NCBI GenBank assembly: GCA_021604805.1
Contig: BQJR01000003.1
Location: 972,574 to 1,036,573 of the forward strand
Reading direction: 5' to 3'
Length of the DNA stretch: 64,000 nucleotides
Origin: Planctomycetota bacterium
Lineage (GTDB): Bacteria > Planctomycetota > B15-G4
The stretch's first letter is position 1. Every line of letters begins with the position of its first letter. Positions 58,549-64,000 of the stretch are shown piece after piece. The notes beneath the pieces are model-generated. The model searched no databases. It was not told the origin of the DNA and saw only the letters and a program-made list of their open reading frames with translations. A program made the translations under genes and the position numbers.

Positions 58549-60903
58549 GTGGAACATCTTTGGAATCTCCTGTTGTGCGCCAGCGCTGCGATCGCGTGGC
58601 TCGCGCCGTCACTCACCGCGCAGCACGACCCCACCGACCTGCTGCTCACCTCGCCGCTCGAGATCGACAAGGCACCACGGCTCTCGGGCGAGTACCTCAC
58701 CTGGACGAAAGACGTCGGGCCGGTGGGCTCTTACGGACGGGTCTTCGTGCGTCATCTCCCGAGCGGCGCGGAGTGGGATCTCGGGCCGGGCTTCGCGTCC
58801 GACATCAGCGTGCAACGCTTGAACGCCGTCGGCCCCGAGGGTTGCAGCGCGCCCCGAGTGCGCGTGGCCTGGCTCAGGCTCGATCCGATCACCGATCGTC
58901 TCAGCCTCTCGAGCGCCTGCTTGCAAGCGGGCAGTTGGACGACGGTCGTGCTCGAGCCCGACCTCGCTTGGGCCGGCGAGGTGCGCGTGCTCGAGAACTT
59001 CACCGCCTGGTCTGCGCCCAACGCCGTCGGACGCATCACGCTCTTCTTGCACGACGGCGTGTCGAGTCAGGCCATCTCCAGAGCAGGTCACGCGTTCCGC
59101 CCGGCCTTCGCCTTCAACAAGCTCAACGGCAGCATGGCGCTGCTCTGGGACGAGTACCTCGGCAGCAGCAGCGGCGCACTCGACTACGAAGTGTTCCTGA
59201 GCGACTTCCGGCCCGGCTCGGGTTGGTCCCCGGCACGCAACCTCTCGCGAGCGCCCGGCTCGGCCGACCTGTGCGCGAGCGCCGACTACGCGCCCGACGG
59301 TTCGCTGTGGGTCGCGTGGCAAAGCGATCGCGGTGACGCCACGTCCCACAACCTCGTGCTGCGACGTCGGCCCAACGGGAAGGTCGAATACCCCGCGACC
59401 TACCCCGCCGACGCCGGCCCCGGCCTGCACGGCAGCGTGTCCATCGAGGTGCAGCGCGGCACCTTCGAACCCAGCCTGCGGGTCGACGCGAGCGGGCGCG
59501 TGTGGCTGTTCGCCGCCGAACGTCAAGGCGGCACCTTCGGCAGCTACAACAAAGAGATCCGCTACACGCTCTACGACGGCCAGGCCTGGAGCACGCCCGA
59601 GGTGCTCAGCACGAACGCGCGCGATGAACGCGGCCTCGACCTCGAAGTCCTGGGCGACGATCTCTTCGCGACCTTCCAGACCAACTCGGCGATCAGTCGG
59701 AGCGTGGACGTGGCCAGCAAGCTCCTGAGCAGCGAGGTCACGCCGCGCGCGCTGAGCGTGTCCGCCGCGTCGCAGCCCCCCGCAACGCACACGGGTTACC
59801 AGCTGCCACAGCTGCCGCAGCAGCGCACACTCAACGACCCCGCCGGCGCACTCCGGCTCCTGTTCGGCGACCTGCACAGCCACACCGAACGCAGCCCCGA
59901 CGGCATGGGCGAGCTCGACCACGCACTGTTCTTCGCGCGCGACTTCGCGCGGCTCGACTTCTGGGCCAGCACCGACCACGACGAACGCGGCGGCAACGAG
60001 TTCACCGACTGGCAGTTCCAGATGGGCCGACGCTTCGTGGCGCTCTTCGACAGCAGCGACTTCACGGCCTTCCACGGCTTCGAGTGGACCAACGACGCCG
60101 AGCAGCCGCACGCCGAAGTGATCGGACACCGCGCCACCCTCGACTCGAGCACGCTCTACCGCAACACCGACGACGGCGCCGACGCACTCGAAGAGTTCTA
60201 CGCGCTCATGGCAGCCGAAGGCGCGATCGGCGTGCCGCACCACCTGGGCAAGCTCGGCGGCGCGACCTTCACGCTCTTCGACGCCTACGTGCAGCCCGTC
60301 ACCGAGATCAGCAGTGTTCATGGCATCTACGAAGACGAGCTCGTGGAGAAGTACGCCACCTCCGACAAACGCTTCGGCGTCACCGCCGCAGGCGACAACC
60401 ACAGCGCCACGCCCGGCATGGATGGTCTCGCGGGAACCTGGGTGCTCGCCGGGCAAGCGCTCAGTCGCGACGCCATCAAGCAGGCGCTGCGCAGCCGCCG
60501 CAGCTTCGGCGTGTTCCATCACGGCCTGTGGGTCGACTTCCGCGTGAACGGCGCCCCCATGGGGAGCGAGTTGGCGCATGGCGGCCCGCTGCTGCTCGAG
60601 TACGAGTTGCGCGAGTTACCGCTCGACACGGCCTTCAACGTGAACATCACGCGCCATGGCGACGACCTCGCGCCCGTGCACCAACAGTTCGTGCCCGCGG
60701 GGCACACAGGCCCCGTGACCGGCAGCGCACGGCTCCCCGCCGTGACCGAGAGCTCGTGGTTCATGTTGCGCGTGAGCCACGCCGAGAGCAGCGACTCCCA
60801 GGACACGATCTTCTGGAGCACGCCGGTCTGGGTCGACCCCAGTCATGAAGGGCACGGCGCGAGCGCGCGGCTCGCGACACACGAGGAACTCGATGCGCCG
60901 TGA
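58549..60903 (+). CDS. Exported PHP-domain phosphoesterase (DUF3604-like)
   Basis: A 784-residue protein. GTG 58549 is preferred (VEHLWNLLLCASAAIAWLAP) because GAGGAG lies nine bases upstream and it gives a direct signal peptide; ATG 58510 is possible. Residues about 30-410 are a beta-propeller-like region (LWDEYLGSSSGALDYEVFLS, LWVAWQSDRGDATSHNLVLR). The C-terminal PHP-type domain begins with LLFGDLHSHTERSPDGMGEL (metal-binding HxH), then DFWASTDHDERGGNEF and GVTAAGDNHSATPG, as in DUF3604 proteins. Likely a metal-dependent phosphoesterase acting outside the cytoplasm, substrate unknown. The next gene, a sulfatase, starts 28 bases after its stop. Confidence 0.8.
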   Translation: MEHLWNLLLCASAAIAWLAPSLTAQHDPTDLLLTSPLEIDKAPRLSGEYLTWTKDVGPVGSYGRVFVRHLPSGAEWDLGPGFASDISVQRLNAVGPEGCSAPRVRVAWLRLDPITDRLSLSSACLQAGSWTTVVLEPDLAWAGEVRVLENFTAWSAPNAVGRITLFLHDGVSSQAISRAGHAFRPAFAFNKLNGSMALLWDEYLGSSSGALDYEVFLSDFRPGSGWSPARNLSRAPGSADLCASADYAPDGSLWVAWQSDRGDATSHNLVLRRRPNGKVEYPATYPADAGPGLHGSVSIEVQRGTFEPSLRVDASGRVWLFAAERQGGTFGSYNKEIRYTLYDGQAWSTPEVLSTNARDERGLDLEVLGDDLFATFQTNSAISRSVDVASKLLSSEVTPRALSVSAASQPPATHTGYQLPQLPQQRTLNDPAGALRLLFGDLHSHTERSPDGMGELDHALFFARDFARLDFWASTDHDERGGNEFTDWQFQMGRRFVALFDSSDFTAFHGFEWTNDAEQPHAEVIGHRATLDSSTLYRNTDDGADALEEFYALMAAEGAIGVPHHLGKLGGATFTLFDAYVQPVTEISSVHGIYEDELVEKYATSDKRFGVTAAGDNHSATPGMDGLAGTWVLAGQALSRDAIKQALRSRRSFGVFHHGLWVDFRVNGAPMGSELAHGGPLLLEYELRELPLDTAFNVNITRHGDDLAPVHQQFVPAGHTGPVTGSARLPAVTESSWFMLRVSHAESSDSQDTIFWSTPVWVDPSHEGHGASARLATHEELDAP

Positions 60904-60915
60904 GCCGCGGCTCAC
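60900..60915. repeat. Perfect 16-bp palindrome over the stop codon of the PHP gene
   Basis: GTGAGCCGCGGCTCAC reads the same on both strands and contains the TGA stop (60901-60903). It sits just upstream of the TACCCT element of the sulfatase gene. It may be an operator or a short hairpin. Confidence 0.45.
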
Positions 60916-60919
60916 TCGT

Positions 60920-60925
60920 TACCCT
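60920..60925 (+). promoter_or_regulatory. Candidate -10 element TACCCT, leaderless start of the sulfatase gene
   Basis: GTTACCCTGCGCGG runs directly into ATG 60932, with six bases between hexamer and start codon. It matches the pattern before the sigma factor gene. Confidence 0.4.
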
Positions 60926-60931
60926 GCGCGG

Positions 60932-62341
60932 ATGAATCGCCCAACCGTCGCTCGCCTCGTGTGCTCCTCGAGATGCGCCGCGCTGTGTGTCGTGGCGAGT
61001 TTCGTGCTGGCCTGCGGGCCGACAGACCCCGCGGCCTCCGAGCGTGGTTCGTCGCGTGACGCGCCGCTCGCTCGCGGCGAAGCGCCCAACATCCTGCTCA
61101 TCGTGGCGGACGACTTGGGCTACGGCGATCTCGGCCTGCACAATCCCGACATCGTGTCCACGCCGCGGCTCGATGCGCTGGCTGCCGAAGGCCTGCACTT
61201 CACCGACTTCTACGCCGACTCGCCCATGTGCAGCGCCTCGCGCGCGAGCTTGCTCACCGGACGCACGCCGCGTCATCACGGCCTGGGCTCGTCGATCACG
61301 ACCGCGCACGGCGACGGCCTCTCGCTCGACGAACGCCTGCTGCCCGAACTGCTCGTCGAGCGCGGCTACGCCACCGGGCTCATCGGCAAGTGGCATCTCG
61401 GGCACGCCGGCGCGCAGCGCCCCACGCGTCGCGGCTTCCAAGAGTTCTTCGGCATGTTGCGCGCGAGCTCCGGTTACACCTCGCACAGCTGGCGCGGCCT
61501 GCCCGACCTGTGGCGCGGCGAACAAGCGGTCACGGCCGAGGGACGTTACTCCACCGAGTTGTTCAGCGACGAAGCCGTGAGCTTCATCGAGCGGCACGCG
61601 CACGACGCGTGGTTCCTCACGCTGTCCTACAACGCGCCGCACCTCGCCGATGACCGTCGCTCGATGCCAGCGCCCGCGGAACAGCTCGCGCGCTTCACGC
61701 AAGCAGACGGCGCCCCACTGGAAGGCCTCAGCCCGGAACGCGCCGCCTACCTCGCGACCGTGGCCGCGCTCGATCAAGGCATCGGCAAGGTGCTCGACGC
61801 GCTCGCCGCCGCCGACCTGGAACGCGACACCCTGGTGGTGTTCCTCTCCGACAACGGCGCGCTCCCACCTTGGGGCAGCAACGCTCCGTTCATCGGCATG
61901 AAAGACAGCCTCGACGAAGGCGGCATCCGCGTCCCTTGCCTGGTGCGCTGGCCGGGGCACGTGCCCGCGGGCGCCCGACGCATCGCGCCCGCACGTGGCA
62001 GCGACTGGTTCCCCACGCTGCTCGCCGTGGCCGGAGCGCGTCGGCCTGCCGAGCCTTCACTCGACGGCGTCGACCTCAGCGCGCTGCTCTTCGACGACGT
62101 CACACCCGACCGCCCGCCGCTGGCCTTCGAGCACTTGAGTCGCCGCGTGGACAGCAACGGTCAGCCACGCCACGACTTCGCCTTGCGCGACGGCCGTTGG
62201 CGTCTCGACCTGAGCAGCTCGGGCAAACCGCGACTCTTCGACCTGCGCGTCGACCCGGGGCAGCAACGCGACCTGGCGGGCGCGCAACCGGAGAAGACTG
62301 CGGCGCTGCGGGCGATGCTCGAGTCGTCGCTGGCGCGCTGA
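60932..62341 (+). CDS. Formylglycine-type sulfatase, lipoprotein
   Basis: A 469-residue protein from ATG 60932 with a lipoprotein signal (ALCVVASFVLACGPT, lipobox VLAC). The sulfatase signature is complete: NILLIVADDLGYGDLGLHNP (metal Asp-Asp), C-S-A-S-R in YADSPMCSASRASLLTGRTP (Cys to be converted to formylglycine), GYATGLIGKWHLGH, and VFLSDNGALPPWGSNAPFIG. It hydrolyses a sulfate ester, probably on a polysaccharide, outside the cytoplasm. No anaerobic- or aerobic-type sulfatase-maturing enzyme is visible in this window. It follows the PHP gene closely but has its own promoter-like element. Confidence 0.9.
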   Translation: MNRPTVARLVCSSRCAALCVVASFVLACGPTDPAASERGSSRDAPLARGEAPNILLIVADDLGYGDLGLHNPDIVSTPRLDALAAEGLHFTDFYADSPMCSASRASLLTGRTPRHHGLGSSITTAHGDGLSLDERLLPELLVERGYATGLIGKWHLGHAGAQRPTRRGFQEFFGMLRASSGYTSHSWRGLPDLWRGEQAVTAEGRYSTELFSDEAVSFIERHAHDAWFLTLSYNAPHLADDRRSMPAPAEQLARFTQADGAPLEGLSPERAAYLATVAALDQGIGKVLDALAAADLERDTLVVFLSDNGALPPWGSNAPFIGMKDSLDEGGIRVPCLVRWPGHVPAGARRIAPARGSDWFPTLLAVAGARRPAEPSLDGVDLSALLFDDVTPDRPPLAFEHLSRRVDSNGQPRHDFALRDGRWRLDLSSSGKPRLFDLRVDPGQQRDLAGAQPEKTAALRAMLESSLAR

Positions 62342-62509
62342 CGGCGCAACCGGTGAGGGTTGGCGAGGACGGCGTGAAGGTTTGATGAGCTCAGGGGCTT
62401 GGTGCCGGTTGACGGGCCGGGAAGCTCGCAGCTCGGGTGCTGGGTGGTCGAAGACGGGTCGCGGCGCTCGCTAGACTCGTCGGCTTTCCTCCGAGGCGCG
62501 AGGCCTGAC
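62342..62509. other. Intergenic region before the IPT/TIG gene
   Basis: About 170 bases holding the TAGACT element at 62472 and the ribosome site GAGG at about 62499. Nothing else is recognised. Confidence 0.35.
62472..62477 (+). promoter_or_regulatory. Candidate -10 element TAGACT for the IPT/TIG gene
   Basis: GCTAGACTCG lies 32 bases before ATG 62510. It is the same octamer as at 622, 2557 and 4529, about 60 kb away. Confidence 0.4.
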
Positions 62510-63574
62510 ATGTTGTTGCACCGATTGCTGCGTCGTTGTGTCGGCGTGTTGTGCTTGGGCCTGCTGGCCGCGCCCGTGCTCGCTCAGGGGGCGCCCGACA
62601 TCACGGCCGTGGAGCCGTCCACCGGAACCGAGGGCACCGAGTTCCTGGTGAGCGGAACCGGCTTCGGCAACACGCTGCCCAAGCTGTTCTTCGCGCGCGA
62701 CGGCGAGAAGCTCGGCGGCACCAAGTTGCGCACGCTCGAGTTGCTACAGCCCGAGGGCGACGAAGACCCGCAGCTGCGCGTGCGCGTCGACCGCGCCATC
62801 ACGGGAAGCTTTCAGCTCGGCCTGCAAGTGAAGGGCAAGCTGCCCGTGATCAGCGAGGTGGAGTTCGAAGTGCTCGCTCCGAACATCACGAGCCTCGAGC
62901 CCTTCCTCGCCGCCCCTCCCGGACTCTTTACCTTGGAGGTCGAGAACGCCACGACCGCCGGCGCGCGCGTGTACTTCGGCACGCGCCGCGCGAAGGTGAT
63001 CAGCTTCGGGCCACCGAGCGGCGGCAGCAGCCAGATCGTGGTGCGCCTGCCGAAGCTCGCAGCAGCCCCCTGGGACGTGAACTTCCGCAGCCGCGTGGGG
63101 CAGAGCGTGCTGCACCAGGCGCTCGTCGTGCCCGAGAACTCGGTGAAGAAGCTGGGCCCGCAGCGCATGCAATGGAGCGCCGACGGCCCCGCAGAACGGT
63201 CGCGCGGCAGCCGTTTCAGCACCGCCCCCGATCAACTGGGACGCTTGCGCATCACCGGCAAGGCGCGCGTCGACGACGCCACCCTGCGCATGATCGTGGA
63301 GATCCCCGAGAGCGTCCTCGAAAGCTTCACTGAACCCGTGACGCTCAGCGCGCTGCAGTCGAGCGCGCTCGTGGTGCGCACACCCGACGGCCAGCCCAGC
63401 ACCATCTACCTCAGCGACGACTTCGCCGCCCTCGACGCGCACAGCGTGTTCCTCAACGTGGTCACCGACACGCACATCGCGCTCTCGTTCTTCAGCACCG
63501 TGCAGAAGCAGATCGGCGCCACCGCTGACCCCGACGACTTGTTCACCGAAGGCACGCTCGTGGTGCGCCGCTGA
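62510..63574 (+). CDS. Exported IPT/TIG-domain protein
   Basis: A 354-residue protein from ATG 62510. Signal peptide at about residues 1-25 (CVGVLCLGLLAAPVLAQGAP). It opens with an IPT/TIG immunoglobulin-like domain: ITAVEPSTGTEGTEFLVSGT and GFGNTLPKLFFA, the usual 'P-x-x-G-x-x-G-T-x-x-x-I-x-G-x-G-F' pattern. A second, similar segment follows (ITSLEPFLAAPPGLFTLEVE, VYFGTRRAKVISFGPPSGG). The C-terminal half (about 210-354) is beta-rich and not recognised. Probably a surface or periplasmic binding protein. It is the last confident gene before the repeat-rich end. Confidence 0.75.
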   Translation: MLLHRLLRRCVGVLCLGLLAAPVLAQGAPDITAVEPSTGTEGTEFLVSGTGFGNTLPKLFFARDGEKLGGTKLRTLELLQPEGDEDPQLRVRVDRAITGSFQLGLQVKGKLPVISEVEFEVLAPNITSLEPFLAAPPGLFTLEVENATTAGARVYFGTRRAKVISFGPPSGGSSQIVVRLPKLAAAPWDVNFRSRVGQSVLHQALVVPENSVKKLGPQRMQWSADGPAERSRGSRFSTAPDQLGRLRITGKARVDDATLRMIVEIPESVLESFTEPVTLSALQSSALVVRTPDGQPSTIYLSDDFAALDAHSVFLNVVTDTHIALSFFSTVQKQIGATADPDDLFTEGTLVVRR

Positions 63575-63576
63575 GC

Positions 63577-63666
63577 GCTCGCTGCGGGGCTGGGTGCGAA
63601 ACGGGGAGTGCTCGCTGCGGGCTGAGTGCGAAACGGGGAGTGCTCGCTGCGGGCTGAGTGCGAAAC
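63577..63666 (+). repeat. Tandem repeat of a 32-base unit, 2.8 copies
   Basis: Unit GCTCGCTGCGGGCTGAGTGC plus GAAACGGGGAGT. Copies are 63577-63609 (33 bases, one extra G and one change), 63610-63641, and a partial one at 63642-63666 that runs into the inverted repeat. Starts three bases after the stop of the IPT/TIG gene. Confidence 0.8.
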
Positions 63667-63741
63667 TCCGGGCAGCCCGCCGCTTGGCTTGGAAACTCCT
63701 GCGGAGTGAAGCGCCTGCGCGACGGGCTGCCCGGAGTTTCG
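63661..63741. repeat. 19-bp perfect inverted repeat with 43-base loop
   Basis: CGAAACTCCGGGCAGCCCG (63661-63679) and its exact complement (63723-63741). The loop contains the left arm of a second, larger inverted repeat. As an RNA hairpin it would be very stable. Confidence 0.85.
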
Positions 63742-63809
63742 CGCGCGACCCGGTCCAGCTTCTCCGCGGGAACAGACGGCGGGACGGCTGGGACGGCGAA
63801 CTGACAGCG

Positions 63810-63829
63810 GCTGCTGCTAGGGCAGCAGC
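63810..63829. repeat. 8-bp hairpin GCTGCTGC-TAGG-GCAGCAGC
   Basis: A perfect stem with a four-base loop, followed at 63830-63852 by GCTCCT-type hexamer repeats. A possible terminator or part of the repeat element; no T-run follows. Confidence 0.5.
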
Positions 63830-63935
63830 GCTGCTCCTGCTCCTGCTCCTGCGACAAGCACAAGCACTGCGGCGGGGACGGTGAGGGTTGTCACCCGGGC
63901 CCGCGCTCGCCCGCCGTGCAGTTCCTATCTTGCGA

Positions 63936-64000
63936 AGGAGGTGACCGGCTTGCGGGGAGGGTTTTTGAAGCCTCGTCGCGCAGGCGCTTCACTCCGCAGG
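63936..64000 (+). other. Possible start of a further plus-strand gene
   Basis: AAGGAGGTGA (63935-63944), a perfect anti-16S match, precedes TTG 63950, and GGGGAGGG precedes TTG 63965. Both give an open frame (MRGGFLKPRRAG... or MKPRRAG...) to the window edge. The frame crosses the inverted-repeat arm, so this could equally be non-coding. Confidence 0.25.

Larger units (their letters stand above)
63698..64000. repeat. 25-bp inverted repeat running to the window edge
   Basis: 63698-63722 is the exact reverse complement of 63976-64000. The right copy ends at the last base, so the repeat may extend beyond the window. The arms contain CCTGCGGAGTGAAG, related to the GAAACTCC element of the neighbouring repeats. 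Confidence 0.75.

Noticed and set aside
63577..63666. CRISPR array
   Set aside because: The 32-base units are contiguous with no spacers between them and only about 2.8 copies. No cas genes are present.
63661..63741. Insertion sequence with terminal inverted repeats
   Set aside because: The 19-bp arms enclose only 43 bases, too little for a transposase, and no transposase gene is nearby.
1..64000. tRNA, rRNA, riboswitch or prophage
   Set aside because: No cloverleaf, conserved rRNA segment, known riboswitch core or phage structural gene was recognised on either strand.

Overview
This is a 64 kb, roughly two-thirds G+C stretch of bacterial chromosome, densely coded on both strands. I see no rRNA, tRNA, CRISPR array, phage or transposase. 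Several features suggest a Planctomycetota-like, aerobic, Gram-negative-type envelope organism: many secreted or lipoprotein sulfatase-superfamily enzymes, large anchored carboxypeptidase-regulatory-like proteins, an alginate-export-type porin, an aa3-type cytochrome oxidase, and many genes without a Shine-Dalgarno site. The phylum assignment is inference and no taxonomic marker gene is present.

Layout. (1) 1-14.4 kb: seven related genes (the first cut by the window edge) for proteins of about 620-640 residues with one N-terminal membrane helix and three or four beta-sandwich modules. All are on the minus strand, interrupted only by a small coiled-coil membrane protein and a lipoprotein of the sorbosone-dehydrogenase type. 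(2) 14.6-19.4 kb: glycolate oxidase genes glcDEF, tightly overlapped with a radical SAM gene. (3) 19.5-25.2 kb: a minus-strand operon of M3 oligopeptidase, ECF sigma factor, anti-sigma factor, TlpA-type thioredoxin and a sulfatase-fold lipoprotein. (4) 25.3-29.4 kb: catalase and a two-gene membrane unit. (5) 29.6-33.7 kb: a triple-domain prolyl isomerase, a Tat-exported PLP enzyme, a possible RebB-like protein and a P-loop kinase-like protein. (6) 33.7-39.4 kb: another sulfatase-fold lipoprotein, a large lipoprotein and an outer-membrane porin. (7) 39.5-41.9 kb: thyA, folA and an alpha/beta hydrolase in one operon. (8) 42.2-48.3 kb: a large unknown exported protein, then an SPFH protein, ribbon-helix-helix protein, membrane protein and KamA-family radical SAM enzyme. 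(9) 48.4-54.8 kb: the cytochrome c / cytochrome oxidase operon with accessory genes. (10) 54.9-64 kb: a CNNM-type membrane protein, an SPFH/zinc-ribbon pair, a PHP phosphoesterase, a formylglycine-type sulfatase, an IPT/TIG protein, and a repeat-rich non-coding end.

Regulatory reading. A TAnnnT element (TAGACT, TAGGAT, TATCCT, TACAAT, TAGAAT) recurs upstream of many starts. In one set it lies 24-44 bases before the start codon, usually with a Shine-Dalgarno between. In another it lies only 6-7 bases before the ATG, as expected for leaderless mRNAs. Overlapping stop/start codons (ATGA, GTGA, TTGA) tie many gene pairs together. Two strong intercistronic hairpins (45667-45700 and 52223-52255) and a perfect ATATCA-N3-TGATAT operator-like site stand out.

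The best candidate for something undescribed is the paralogue array at 1-14.4 kb, which shows subgroup pairs (B/C, D/E, G/H) and a near-identical DNA patch between two members. Other notable points are the sulfatase-fold proteins with threonine at the nucleophile position, the cysteine-free SCO-like protein and the nested repeats at the right end.
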